A DNA stretch of 64,000 nt from Liolophura sinensis (taxonomy: Eukaryota; Mollusca; Polyplacophora; Chitonida; Chitonidae), in contig NC_088299.1 of the NCBI RefSeq assembly GCF_032854445.1, positions 7,848,324 through 7,912,323 of the forward strand. Direction: 5' to 3'. The position numbers were made by a program, and so were the translations under genes. Under the pieces are notes generated by a model. That model saw only the letters and a list, made by a program, of their open reading frames with translations. It did no database searches and was not told the origin of the DNA. Of the stretch, positions 45,332-59,665 are shown one piece after another. Positions within the stretch are counted from its first letter, which is position 1; each line of letters opens with the position of its first letter.

Positions 45332-48300
45332 GTAAATAGTTTGTCTTATTAATAAGTTAAGATATGCATTGTTAATTATTTTAATTTCGCCTTGATGTAT
45401 AACATGCTGTTATTCATCAACTCCCTTTCGTCCAGTGGCCTACTGATATCGTTTTACTCTTTTCTGTTTTTACACAGTTTCACCAATCAAGGAAAACATT
45501 AATCAAACAAATAAATATTATTGTTGATTTTGTCAGCGTCTAATGCTTCCAATAATTGCAAAATGTATGCCTCGAGCGAAAATAGCATGTACTGTGCCAT
45601 AAGTGCGTGACATTGTTACATATAGTCCCTTTCCCGTCATCGCAGTTCTCAGATAAATGCTGTTTCCGGTCGGTCGTGAGTACATGATCTGATTTTCATC
45701 TGAACATGTTCTGGATTTAGGTCAAAAATTTTTGATCTAAACATGTTCAGGTATTAACTTTGATGAATAAGATATTTCTCCAAAAGAATGCGGCATGTTT
45801 CGCCGTTACATGTGTGGCGGGAATTTCTTCCAATCGTTGCCACTGTTCAACAAAGCGATTATATTTCATTTTTACTCTGAAAGTCTGTATTGAGTACTAG
45901 TTCTCACGAACTCATTCATCCTTTGGTAGCGCCTTGTGAACTTCGGTACAAACCATGGATTGATGTAAACATTTACACCAAACTTGTGGAGGCACCGCTA
46001 TATAATTTTGACTTCGAGGTAAATTCTATTCTTCCTTATTTAAATAATCCGGTTTCCAAATTTAGGATTGGAGAGAAACCAAGGATTCCTGTGGTGAAAT
46101 ATATATGAACTGGTGAAGGTCCAGACAAAATGTTCAGTTCAACAATAAACAACAACAATTTTATTTCCCCTATGTACAAGTATGTCGATGATAGAGATGT
46201 TGTGGTGTTTCTAATTAGTGTCGACCTAATTAAAATTGAGCCAATATTACATCACCGATTATTTTCTTTTAAGTACTAACTGATTATAATAATCCACATT
46301 CATAGTGAAAAACAGTACTTACAAGAGACCAGATTTCTCGTAACTTTACCAACAACAGTTAAATATCAAATAGTATGCAACCATAATGATTGAAATATAC
46401 TTATATCCAGTCAAAGAGTTAAACGCTTCTATAACGAGACCAGTTTTGACTTCAAATTTGGTGATTGTATCAGTCCCGAGATATTATATAAATATATCGG
46501 TTTAAGTTCAGTGTTGTGTTTACTGTCCATAAAAATGTTCCTGAAATTATGAGTATAATTAAAGTCTTTAATTAAAACTCTCTTACTATGTTACTACGTA
46601 ATATGTATGGACAGATATGTTAAAAATTTAAATTTGTCACACATGTTACACTTCAAAACAGAGCAGGATTCTCGTTATTTTAAAAAGTATTGAACACCTT
46701 ACAAGACTGCATTCAGATATCTTTTGAAAGAAAGATCCTTAAAGCGGCATGGAAGAGCCTGTATTAACCATTGTAAACAAAGTGCTATGAACATAACTTT
46801 TGTTGAAATTTTCTTAACCTGCACTATTTTTGATTTCTTACCCTAGAAAAATCATTAAAACGGCATGGAAGCGTCTGTATATTGAGATATTATGAAAATC
46901 CTTTTAAACAAAGCGGATTACAAACAGAGCAAAGGACTTTGTTGGATCTGTCTTTACCGAAACTCTGATTTGTGGCCAGTGTGTTCATAGCGTCCGGTTA
47001 AATCGAGGTGTCCCTAGACTTGAGCTGTAATGGTGGCTATGTTAGTAAAATTGATGATATTTTCGCCAATAAGAGCTTCTTTTGTAGCCTTAAGATTCAT
47101 AAAAAATACTTTAGCATGCATCTGCTGAAGAACAGGAGAAATCTACGATAATAAGGAAAAAACTGAGCATCCCTTTCATTGGATATTCTATGTCGTCAAG
47201 ACCAAACCTGAAGAATCGTGCGATTCCAATTAATTAACATATAACTCTGGAATTGTTGGCTGGAATTGTTCTTTGGATGGCATATCTTCCGATGGCTATG
47301 TAAAATATTAGTGTCAAAGAAACAAAGAAGACTCATTTTCTATTTCAGAAGATTCTATTTCATAAGGTGTCTAATCTATCGTTAGGCTAGTAGAGTAAAA
47401 TGTTTGGGTTGCCGTCAGTCTTACTATAATCAAACCTGGTAACGGCTCTTTATTGGCTTGAAGATCACTGATGTCTAGTTCTGTTGTAATACTTCTTTCC
47501 ATGCAGTTTCTCGGATGACCTCTGTTTGGACCTGTAAGAGGTCAAAACCAAGCACCAATAGGAATCATTGTTAATGCACAAAGAAGGAAAAGAGTTGACC
47601 TCACTTTCCAAAATGTTGAAGAAGGGAACTGGACCGGCAACTTGGGGCCGAAGTGTTTCATTATATATATGTTTGTATATATATCGCAACAAATAAGCGG
47701 CGATTGTCAAATGTGACATTTGTGACAATGGGGCTACGGTTGATGTTATCAGATGTCCTGGTGCCTTTGGCATGTCTGTATAGCCATAATCCCTCTTGCA
47801 CGCCCTCTACACAATCATCTTATCGGTGATTATTTCAGACTGCCAACATCGGGATGTTTTCAATCTTCCCATCGCCTACAAGCGTTACTCCCACATGGGA
47901 ATATTGACTAAATACGTTGGAAGTTAATACTACGATTTATTGACGTTCACAAGTTACAAATTCTGTTGCACTTGTTCTGTTCTCTAACATTCTATATATT
48001 CCATGTTATCTTTCACGTCATCGCCAGCTAGCCACTGGCGCATACAAGTGAATGAAGTACCCGGATATGCCCGGTCTTGGATACCAGCCTAGAGAATATA
48101 CCGGCAACCAGATCCCAATCAACACCCATTATTCACAACTTCATTAAGGATGTGGTTAACTCAAAAGTTCAATCTTCGTGGGATCACAGAATTGTGAATG
48201 ATTTCTATCTCCGGCTCGCTATGACAATAGGGTAATATTACTGTGTCTCCAACACAAAGCCGAGGCATTGTCCAGCTGAACTCTGGATATTTGTGGTTAC

Positions 48301-48559
48301 TAAACTAATCAATACCACGAGGACTTCGAATACATATAAAAATGCATGTAAACCTATATCCGTGCGTCTTTCGAATACATCAATGTATCCATACATGTGG
48401 TATGTCAACCAATAGCGCAATCTGTTAAACAACCACCAAGTTATGTCTTTGTTAAGAAAACATCCTGGGTGTACTTGTAACGTTATAAAGGCTTCGTACC
48501 AGGGGGCCCAGGTAGTCAAGCAATACAAAAATGAATAAATCAAAAATATCAACTGATCA

Positions 48560-48890
48560 ATGAAAACTGTATCACTTTCAACCAGCGATTAAAACCCAGG
48601 CAATGGCACAACTTAAGAATCAGTCAATCACTGAGAATTTAATCAGAAACTAAAATCCAGGTATAATCAAGAAGTCCACATATCAAACAAGCAAACAATT
48701 AATTGAACCATGGGGACTGCATCACATCAAAGCAGAAATTAAAATCCAGGTGTAACCAAACCGTCCAAATATCAATCATTCAAACAATCAACTTATCCAT
48801 GGGAATTGCATCACATTTAAGCAGAAATTAAAATTCATCCAACAAAAAAGCAGTCAATCAAACAATCAACTGATCAATTAGAATTGCGTA
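48560..48890 (-). repeat. 88-bp tandem repeat, about 4 copies
   Basis: 'agaaattaaaatccaggtgt' and variants recur every 88-89 bp, with 'ccatgggaattgcatcacat' between. Reverse complement of the repeat at 39542-39657. Confidence 0.75.
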
Positions 48891-50423
48891 ACTTCCAATC
48901 CGACGGGCGATAAACAATACAAAGATCAAAGTACTATAATAATGGTTGGTGCTAATTGCACGTACAACGATGAAGAAAGTCTCATGTGTGTCTAGGCCTA
49001 CATGCCTATATATTTGGGGGGGGGGGTGTCTTTGTCTCGAATTTTAATAAAATAAAAACATGTAATACATCTTAACATCGTAGGTTGCATGTCGTCAATA
49101 AGACACAGCGTTAACTGTTTTTAAGATCTCAGGGTGTCGTATTTCACCAGGGGGAATCGATCACAAGTCAATCCTGCAAAGATGGTTGCTCTCTTTTAAT
49201 TGTAAGTTAAGCAGGAATTTAAAAGGTATGTTGTTATTGACGCCATTTTACCCACTGTAGGACTGCAAGACCATTTTCCCGCAACATTCCACTTTCTGTT
49301 TCAGTCCTATGATATACCTAATCACATATGTCAAAACACACTAGATAGACGGAAAAATGCATCCATAATTAAACAGCACTAGGCTGTTTTAAATGGACCT
49401 CATTCGTTTTAAATTAAAAAAAAAAACGCTGGAGATGAAAGCTTATCTTTGTATACATCAGCCGAAATCACTCAGGCGTGAAACTCCAACCAACTAAATT
49501 ATACAGGCTATCGCCATTTGCAACACAACCATGTTTTGTGTTATTTCCGGTGTTTGGAAACCCGCCGCTCTTCTTCTGTTATTATAAACTAATTTATATA
49601 AATGTATCGTTAACATAACGTTTTACAAATGAAACAAGGCTATTCTACATCATCAAAGTAATGCCATTTTATATTGTTTTTAAATATTTTTACTTATCAG
49701 AAAGAACCTTATTAAAACAAGCTAAATAATATCTATTCCTTGGATGTATATCGTTAACAAATATACAGTCTATATCCTATTGGAGATTTTTCTTAAAGAA
49801 CATATTTTCAGATCACCGTAAATATTTTAGATATATTTCTTCTGAATTATATACTCGCTGAATCTAGGCGTCAGATCATTTGTACTACCAAATCTGTATC
49901 TTCTCCCTTAACGAAGTCACTGCAAGAAGTAGGCATTTTGAAGAAAGTACTGTGCGGGAATTCTTTCACAAAAATCCAAAGATCTCACTTAGGAACTAGA
50001 CACTCAGATACACGTACCGTGTAAGACCATATCCACTTGGGATTTTTCTACTCTCTATACTGTAGCGATAAAGCCTCGCTAAAGCTTTAGTGAATTACAC
50101 ATGAACCAATCAGTTAAACATCATATCACGTACCTGTAGCTAATTACGCACTTTCTATTACGCCATTCACCAGCTTATGGAACAGCTTGTGAATCCCAAT
50201 TATCAGATAGTGATAACTATGTAGGAAATAACTCAACACGTTGATCTCAGCTAAACCACAACATTTTTATTTACAATTACAGCAACTGATGGATGTGCAG
50301 ATATATATGGTTCTCTCAGGTGTAAATGATGTGACGTGATCATGAATGTAGAGTTACTGGGGTTAGCTCTTTGATGTGCTTGTCTAGTGTACATTAACCG
50401 GGACTTTCCGTACTCAATGATTT

Positions 50424-50473
50424 CTCGGGGTTGATGGTCGGGTAGCTGCTACTATCCGACGATCAACCCCGAG
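50424..50473. other. 50-nt near-perfect hairpin
   Basis: Arms of 22 nt (ctcggggttgat.gtcgg.tag) pair at 20 positions around a 6-nt loop 'ctgcta'. GC-rich in AT-rich surroundings. Confidence 0.7.
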
Positions 50474-51540
50474 TGAAAAGGACATAGGACATGTCTTGGA
50501 TTATAACCGAATTACTATGACCCGATAATTTCTAGGGGTGACTACTCACATAAGGGAAGTACACGTGCTATCTGAACTGCACTGGGACCTAGTGATTTCT
50601 AGGAGTGTCCCCATGACTTAATATGCGAGTGTACGTTAACGACAGTAATAGTAAATTCCCTGTGACACTGAAAAATTTATAATGTAATAATGTCTTATGC
50701 AACCCCGATAAATACCAAAAGGTGGTCCCAATACCCACCACAAAACTTTTTGCAAATACCATCTCTCCCTGGAAATAAAATCGAAAAAAAAATAATAAAA
50801 ACTGACAAATTTTGACGCTCTTTCGTCTGATTTTGATATGATTTTTGTCTTTTCTTCTCTTTTAAAACTTAGCCGTATAATCAAAGCCATAAAATGTGGA
50901 TTTATCTGCATAGCGATCAATCTATTACAACAACGACATGTTTACAGTTCCATGTGTTCGATGTTTAACACATGTCGTTTATCAAAATCAGGATATATTA
51001 ACAGTAACATGCACTGTTAACTCATACCATTATCTTAGCCTGCTGACGACTAGACATTTCATCCGACTAGAGGTAAACTAGGGGTAAACAAATTTGTCTC
51101 AATACTGCTATTCGTTACAAAGACTAAATTGATAGAATTTCACCACTAATTCATCACTTGGTATTAATTAAGTCCAGCCTGACTTTGACAGTTTTGGTTG
51201 ACAACTAGAATAAAATAAATATTTGTAAACCATCCGTCAACGAAAATGGACGTCCCGGTTCAAAAATTGCAAGACTAAACTCCAAACAAGGTTGCACACG
51301 AAGCAGCAAGTATCTCAGAAATTACACAAAATATTAAATTAGGACGAATTCAGCAACAAGAAGCAGTGTTTGCAAATCTCTCTAAGAAATTCTCAATTCA
51401 GGGAAAACACCTTAAGCAAATCCAAAAGGTTCTTAATCGGGAACCCTTTTTACTCCAAAGATAGAACCAATCCAAATGGGTTTAATAAAGAATCCATTGG
51501 AATCTCTGTATTTAGGCTCATGATCATTTAATAACTACCG

Positions 51541-51672
51541 TGGGATGGTCTTCCAGAAATTTGCGTATGGTCGTGGTTTTCCCCTGGGCTCTGCCCGGTT
51601 TCCTCCACCATAATTCTGGCCGCCGTCGTATAATAATCTTGAGTACGAACACAAATCTAATTAAATAAATAA
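51541..51672 (+). mobile_element. SINE family A, 5'-truncated copy
   Basis: Body 'ctgggctctgcccggtttcc' and a damaged tail ending in (AAAT)n. Confidence 0.78.
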
Positions 51673-52469
51673 ATAAAGATAAGAACTATAAATAGCTGAT
51701 GAATCTTATCTGCTATTGTAGGTGATTTCAGGGTTTCCCTATGAGAGAATTCACAAATTTCGTAGTAAACCATGTAGCTCAGGGTGGTGCTCCATACAGA
51801 CACACGTATCTTTATCACGCCACGATATAACATTAAAATTGCTAGTCGCTAGCACTCTCAAATGCTGAAACTGTTCATTTTGGCCATCCATAAGAAAAAA
51901 AAGGTTCTATCAGTATTGCAGCGATCCATAAAGTACGGGTTACTATTCGTCAGGAATCTTCTACGATTATTTTTAGGAGGGGTGTTGTGATTTTTTTATG
52001 GTTTAGGGATCACTGCAATTAGCTATCTCATAAGTGAAACATTCAACAGAGCCGTGCGGCATGAAATATAAATGAAATAAACAAAGAGATAATCTGGGAT
52101 TGCCCCGACCGGAGTCTTTCCACAAATCATAAGCATGACTTATGGGTGTGACCTAGGTGATGACATTTGGAGCATGTCGCTTACATGTCGAGTTCAACGC
52201 AAAATGTACATCAATCAAATCAAATGAATGGCACTCCCAACAGTTGCTAAATTTAATGGTACAAATTAAACGCATTCAAGTAAGGAAGAGTGTTAGTTCC
52301 TGCTATAAAACTTATACATAACTTTAATAATGTTAAATCCAACATTTCGACAGTGGTTTATACGAGGAAGAACATTTGTAATGCTGGATTACTATTTTCT
52401 ACAGGTTTAGAAATTTAATAATTTACATCATTCTAGGGAATCGTATTCGCAATTAACATCACTGCTTAA

Positions 52470-53342
52470 AGTGACATGGTCGCCCAAAATTTTGATTTTT
52501 AAACAAATTCTGAGTGCGACGTTCTCGTTCATCCCCAAAGTCACGTTGAAATAAAAATATTCATTGAGTATGTAGCTTGTACGAGCCCGGAGAAGTCCTG
52601 CCGTTATTCGAATTTAACACAAAGACTTTGTCTCATTAATATTCAACCGGAAGGGCCCGAAGCATATGCGCCTCGTTTTGAAAGTTCCGTATGATACCGA
52701 CTTTCGATCAGTCGACGTACTCGGATAACTTGGAATATTGATACACATAGATACATGCAGAGTACAGCAGCTTTAACAGCATTGAGAAAAGGTTACGACT
52801 AATCTTCTCATTAAACTAAGAGTCAGAACCGTGTATCTGTTCGAAGTGTAACACCCCCTGCTCACAACAACACCAACATTTGCACGCACCTAGCCCAGCA
52901 GTAGTTTTGCGGCATCTCAGTGCTTCGTCAGACCCTATTCTTTCTTCAGTGTACTCCACCGTTTAAACTGATCACAAATTACCACTCTAGACTTGCTGGT
53001 CAACCTGTCGAGCTCTTTTTTACGCCTCTTTTGGCTGAGCCTGCCACGAGCGAGCCGTAAGTCGTTCTTGTACGCGTGTAATCAGCCAAGTTTGTTTACA
53101 TAAAAAGTTTACCGAACGCTGTGCGCATGCTCCATTTCCAATGAATTGACTGCGCCTCATTTAAATGTTCTGGCAGAATTTTCAGTTTTGAATTTTTTTG
53201 TTATTTTTAAACATTCACTTAACGCACTATGCTAGGGGTGGGATTAAGGAAAAGCGTGTGACTTTTACTTCTTGAGAAAAATACCCGATACGTCATTCTG
53301 TAATAACGGAAAAATACCTAATATTTGGGCGACCATGTCACT
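52470..53342. mobile_element. 873-bp TIR element flanked by TTAA
   Basis: Inverted ends 'agtgacatggtcgcccaaa' identical over 19 bp, flanked on both sides by TTAA (52466-52469, 53343-53346), the target duplication of piggyBac-type elements. No transposase ORF inside, so non-autonomous. The TTAA could instead be part of longer inverted ends (gcTTAA...TTAAgc). Confidence 0.8.
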
Positions 53343-54693
53343 TTAAGCCGTGGTGCTAGGAGGGGCGTAAATTGCTGTTATGTATGCATTTACACAAACA
53401 GAACAAAACCCTGCATGGGAGTAAACTGACAAGAGGCCACATTCCCCATTTACGTGGGACCATTTGCCATCTATCACACTGTTGTCACCGATTCTACTCT
53501 CTACGCTGTACGTCTTTTAATTATATTGTATTCCTGCAAAAACCTACACCGGGGACGTCTAATAAAGTGGAGTCTCGAATTATTCCATGCGCTGTGTAGT
53601 CATTACGTTTAACATTCAAGAACATTAAAACAATGCAAAGGGACCAGAAGACAGGGTTTTCTTGGTGAAAAGTCAGGTTAGCTAGACTATGTACTACTAG
53701 AGCCGCCAGGATGTAACAGACAAGCACTAGTGTTAATCAACCTGTGCTCTTAATACCTAGCACGTGGGTGATTTGAAAAACATTTAATCAATGAGTTAGA
53801 AGGTATAGGCTATATCATCAGTGTCAAATATCCCGTTATCAGACGAGCTGCAGTCTAGATTCAGAATAGCACACGGTAATGTGTGACCCTAATTCATTTC
53901 CTTGCCGTTAAATGCGGCATCTTTCCTGCCTTAAGTCTTTGGGGCCAAATCTATGTAGTCTGTTGTTGGTGTGAAAATCCTGTATAAGGAAAACTCACGC
54001 TTCAGAGCGAAATGTGCATGTATCGGAGTAGTAGAGTAGGAAATGAGGGCTCACCTGCAGCCCGCCAAAAAATTCTTTTTAAATTAATATACCCCATATA
54101 TATAGTAATCTTTAATTAATGAATTTTGGTGCTCGCAACTCAAAATATTGCCCCGTGGATATTGTTGGCGGGCATTTGGATTAGGTGGCAGTCATATATA
54201 CATGCATGTTATTTATAAGAAAATTTGGAATTTCGGATTACGTAAACTGTATTTTCGGCAGACATCTTAACGGGGATTTTGGATCTTGCGTCAGTCGCAT
54301 AAATCGTTTTTTTAAAATAAGTCGCGACTTGGCATTACGTAAACTGTATACTCTGTTGTTTATTCATGCCTTTGCTATGACCATTTGTGAACATAGTGGT
54401 AACCTATTACTCATGTCGACCAGTTATCACTCTGTTATCGCATGAAAAACAAAATCATATTTTTCATAAAAAAATAAGATATTTTGTATCGGTGACAGTA
54501 AAGAATTGCAACTTCACTATGATACATAAATTTACAGTTACCTGTATCTATGACGTTTTGCCTATAATATCCGATTACATATAGTACACACTGAATTTCT
54601 CCGTCACACTCCAACACATCTCTGGGGTAAGTGTCTTACTATAAGTAATCCTTTATTTGCAATGAAACAGTTTTTCGTAATCGACAGCTAAAA

Positions 54694-54800
54694 TTATTTA
54701 TTTATTTGATTGGTGTTTTACGCCGTACTCAAGACGGCGGCCAGCGTTATGGTGGGAGGAAACCGGACACAGCCCGGGGGCTGCTGGCAAACCTCCTCAT
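54694..54800 (-). mobile_element. SINE family A, deleted copy
   Basis: Tail 'gattggtgttttacgccgta', then 'ggtgggaggaaaccggacac', with two internal deletions and no head. Confidence 0.82.
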
Positions 54801-55234
54801 GTACAAGGAAGACAGCATGCAACTAAAACTAGGATTAATAACTTTAAAAAATTGCATTTGCCCCATGGGACTTTCACTTACAGGCAGTGACGTTTTGTTC
54901 ATGAGGCGATTATGTTGTCCTCATTGTATTGATACGTCACTTGTCTTCTCCTTGCCTCCGATGGGTTTCCTTCAGTTGATTGGCTCACCGATAACTGGGT
55001 GAGCAAGTTGTTTAAGCGCAGATTTAGCCTATGTTGACCAGCAATTACAACGAGCATGGTTAGGTGTTGCCGCTGATATTACGAACAATTAAGCAAAACG
55101 TCCTAGCTACCACTAACTGTAAGTTTATGTACCATTACAATGTTACAATTCTTTATAGTCACTCACACACAAATGCTGTAAAATATTGAAGTTTTTGATA
55201 AAATAAAGGAGTTTGTAGCATTTGACTCCTGGCC

Positions 55235-55315
55235 AAGGAATGTTCTGTAGTGTAACGGTCTTGTCTAATGAGACACATTTCCACGCTCAGTGGAGATTCG
55301 GGTCCAAGCTGAATT
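55235..55315 (+). mobile_element. Possible tRNA-like SINE head
   Basis: A-box match TAGTGTAACGG and a weak B-box match GATTCGGGTCC, 50 nt apart. No flanking duplication found. Confidence 0.25.
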
Positions 55316-56792
55316 GACCATCGTTCGGCTCCAGTTTGAACCTGAATCGCCGTCAGACGGGAAAAGGTGGATGCGCTGTTTTCATAACACTGACTACCCA
55401 TTCAAAACCAGTCAGTTAGGCTTGATATTGGGATCCCGGCTGATTCCCAGCAGTGTAATAATGCACTGCATGTACAACGCAGTCGATTACACTTTACCGT
55501 TGTTGCCAGTGATGGCCATCTGAATTTGGTTTGACAGTAACGACGTAGGCTTGCTGTATTGGCGGAAATGACTTGTAATACAGATTTTATGGTACATGTA
55601 CGCTTGCACTGTTTTAATCGGATAAATGTTTTAGTTAGAAGTTATAACCAATAGCTGTTACCAGATGACGTCACACCTGGATATTCAAAAAGACATAACT
55701 CACTAATGAGCAAACGGCGAAAAACTCATAACGAATGCTGATTGCGCCACGCGATGATTTACCGTTGTTTAGAGTAGTGATTTGATGGCAAATGTAGGTC
55801 GATGACAATGGAACCTAATGAAGGCGCGTGACTGTAAGGTATTTCCCGAGATCATTTTTGCTTATAAGCATAAAGATGAAACATTAAAATATGCAAGACA
55901 TATTTGTGTTCAGAACTAAGAGCGGAATACACTGACAAGGATGATCTGAATCATAGTGAAAAATATCGTCACGTTGGATGCATGGACCTCTGCAATTAAA
56001 ATGCAAGAGAGACATATATTCTGATTAACGACAATTTATAAGCTAGCGTGGTATACGATTTGAATACTTTGATTATGCCTAAATCATTCCCTGCCTCATT
56101 AAAACATCATTGAAAACTAATGACTGATCTGTCATAATGTCTTACCATGTATACTTTCCTCTAGTTATTTCTTGCTTTGTACAGAAGGTTGCTTTGGAAA
56201 TTGGTCTTTCAATTATATAGCCTGGATCGTACATTATACGGTTGGGTATTTGTATACAAATGCCTGTTTCGTTTTGTGCTAATGCTTTACGACCCTGTCC
56301 AACCTGACCCTGATGCCTCACAGTTTAAGCTAACCTAAAAATATATTATAAAGGATTTTGAACAAGTCCACATATTACAAAATGTTAGGAAACCTCACTA
56401 TTAAGTTTTGGGGTGTTTGATTGCATAGTAGGCCTACAGTACAGCGCGGACACGATATTGGCAGATCACAAGTATCTTAGTACAAAGGTTAAACTGAGAT
56501 AGCCGCGACACAGGCGTCATCGACCGCTAATCACAACCACGAACAATGAGAGCATTAGCCACAAATTCCCTGTCTTGTATCGTACAGCGATTGGAAGACA
56601 GGTATGTTAATCACATGGCATATGCTTGGCTCAGACCCATTAGGAAGACAGCGACTTGGTCATATATAACTGACATAGCAGACTGATGTACGTCGTTGGA
56701 GTAACTGCAGCTGCGCAGTCATGCCTATTGTGTCATTGACAGCCTTTTGTTTTAGCTGGGCAGCATTACAACGGAATATTGGGACTCAGGGT

Positions 56793-56960
56793 TGGGTAGT
56801 GGCCGATTTGTATTTCAATGGCTAAGACACAAGAGTTGTTGGTTCAATCCCAGCCTATGGCAGAAAATCATTCTTGAAATACACTCCCACCCACATCCCC
56901 ACACCCACCACCGGCTTAGTGCCTTGAAGACAATAAGCAGTGGGCAGCGCTTGTTTATTT
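56793..56960 (+). mobile_element. Diverged tRNA-derived SINE
   Basis: Perfect B box TTGGTTCAATCCC after 'tttcaatggctaagacac'. The A-B distance is short, implying an internal deletion. Confidence 0.45.
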
Positions 56961-57639
56961 GACTTAGCATGAATATCAATGCAGCCTGCCATTTGACATT
57001 CCACCATAACATTTGTTTGCCTCAAGTGGATAAAGCTCGTTAGTTTAGGAAAATATATTAGATGCGTATAGATGTAGATGTGTATGGAAAAAAATAGAAT
57101 TAGTATTCTCCCTTTTATTATTGTTATTATTAGTATGAAGTTTTAGCCCTTATTCAATCTTCCAGCAACCCTATCCTTACAGTGATATTAGCGTTTAAAA
57201 GTCATTAACATAAGCACTGCAAACAATTTAGTTTTGAATACCATTACACGCGTTTTTAAACCAAACAGAACATGATAAAGACCTTCACGAGGTAACCATG
57301 CATCGTTATCGGCCAAATTCATTATCAATATGGACAATTAGGAAGACTGTTTATACGGATATATCTTGAATTATTTAGACCCACAGCTAATTAAAGCGTG
57401 TTATATGGCCTTTAAAGCAAACATTGTGGGGACACTTCTACATCCAATCTGTCGTTGGTAGTGATTATCTTGAGACCACGAACAACATGACCAGTTCATT
57501 TGCTATTAAAATATTGGGGATATTAAATGTAAATGGGCCACATCTATTCATATTGGATATATTTAATTAGATAGGCTTTTTTTTTCAATTACACTAGCTG
57601 AGACATCTGACGAAGGGACAACATACGGACACCGTTTTA

Positions 57640-58097
57640 GTCCTGACTTAATGCGCTAAATACATGTAACCTGACTTAATCAGCCAAATACATGTAACCT
57701 GACTTAATCAGTCAACGACATGTGACCTGACTTAATCAGCCAAATATATGTAACCTGACTTAATCAGTCAACGACATGTAACCTGACTTAATCAGCCCAA
57801 CACATGTAACCTGACTTAATCAGCCAAATACATGTAACCTGACTTAATGAGCTAAACACATGCAACCTGACTTAATCAGCCAAATACATGTAACCTGACT
57901 TAATCAGATAAATATATGTAACCTGACTTAATCATTCAACGACATGTAACCTGATTTAATCAGCCAAATACATATAACCTGACTTAATCAGCCCAACACA
58001 TGTAACCTGACGTAATCAGCCAAATACATGTAACCTGACTTAATGAGCTAAACACATGTAACCTGTCTTAATGAGCCAAATACATGTAACCGGACTT
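57640..58097. repeat. 28-bp tandem array, about 16 copies
   Basis: Unit 'catgtaacctgacttaatca' plus 'gccaaata' or variants (gtcaacga, gcccaaca, gctaaaca). Two unit types tend to alternate, suggesting an older 56-bp period. Confidence 0.9.
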
Positions 58098-59569
58098 ATC
58101 ATTTTTCAGTGCAAGGGAGCTGGTATGGTAAGGCTGGGAAACTGGCACCTCAAGAAGCGAAACTGACTATAGCTGTGACTGACACCTGCTGACACATTCG
58201 TTAGGCCACTTCTTCAGTCAGTCCTGTTTTTCCTCCTCTTTTCTTGTAATATGATAAGCGACGGAAGCAGTCTATATTCGTGTCAGCGATGTGAAAGTGG
58301 AAAAAGGGTAACCTACTTCAAACTGATATATATTTGTATAAGACATCGTGGAGTGAATTACTTTGTCACAAATGTAATTTTCTGAAGGTTTATTGAACAC
58401 GACGTTGAACATCAATAAAATAAATAAATACATAACAAATATAACTTTCACCATTGTAGTTCCGCTACATATTACACATCACATGACAAGTTAGTGACAG
58501 ACGAAGGCATGGGCTCTCAAACAGGATTTAGGTAATGAAGTCATTACAGTTGCCACATGTTACGTATTACCATATCTTTACTCACACAAAAGTATGCTTC
58601 CTACGAAAGATGAAAGAAGCACAAAGATTTAAGTTCTTAGTAGAGGTGGAACCTGCTGTTCACAGTGACTTCGCTAGTTCACTGTACTATGAAGGATGCC
58701 TGACAAACTATGGCAGAAAAACGGATTTTAAACTTGCCAAATTATGACAAAACTGATCTCATTATGTTTATGTTTTACATATGAAGACAAACGTTAACCA
58801 ATACGAGACTGACAGCATCTAGAAATACACAGATGAAAGTTTCAGTAAACGTTGATCTTCATACTGAAAATTAAGAACACAGTGCCGCGTGAGAACGAAA
58901 AATTGGGCTTTTTTGATTGACAGTGCATTTTTGTTGGGTTATTACTAAACAACCTTCTTATGTATGGCCATATAGATTTTATGCTTGCCTTTTTAAGTTT
59001 TATACGTCCGATTAGAAAATTTACAGAAATGTGCTGGGATTTTAAAATTTGCACTTTTTTTACCTAGCTGGGGCCTATTCTCCGCCTTACCGCACCAGGT
59101 CCTTTGCACTTTCTTATAGTACCTCTCTGTGACATGTGTCACGAAGATGTACATGTACGATAATCGCACATCTAGGACAATGATGCAGTAATAGAAATAT
59201 CGTACGACAAATGTGCGATTGAACAATTCACATACATCTCCTGCAAAATGCCTTTAGGGTAATAGGGCTATGGTTTGAATATCGTCATGGTATGTCATGG
59301 GCAGCCTAACTGTGTTTTTTGTTCATTCACATTAATCGTCATGAGAAGATATACTTGAAGAAAAAAGAATATCTCCTAGCGTTTTTGGTATAGTATAATA
59401 TGTTTGCCCGGGAATTGCAAAGTTGCCCATTAGCTTTAAAACGTGTAAACTGTTTCCTAAGCATGTACCCCAGAACCCATACACAACATAATACCAGAAG
59501 CTTGGTAATAAATTAACACCAACGATAATCAAGATGCTCTTCAAATAGGGACGACTGTGGTCGTACGTG

Positions 59570-59665
59570 AGGATGTCTGTCAAGAACCTGCGACTGCAGA
59601 TTGTTGTGGGTTTCCTTCACAATAACGTTGATCGCCGTGAAATATATACTCGATGCCGTTTTCAA
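59570..59665 (+). mobile_element. Highly diverged SINE family A remnant
   Basis: 'aagaacctgcgactgcagat', 'gtgggtttccttcacaat' and 'gatcgccgtgaaatata' match scattered parts of family A. Confidence 0.4.

Noticed and set aside
47465-48552. 102- and 104-codon minus-strand ORFs
   Set aside because: No recognisable motif, no splice or promoter context, composition like the surrounding non-coding DNA.
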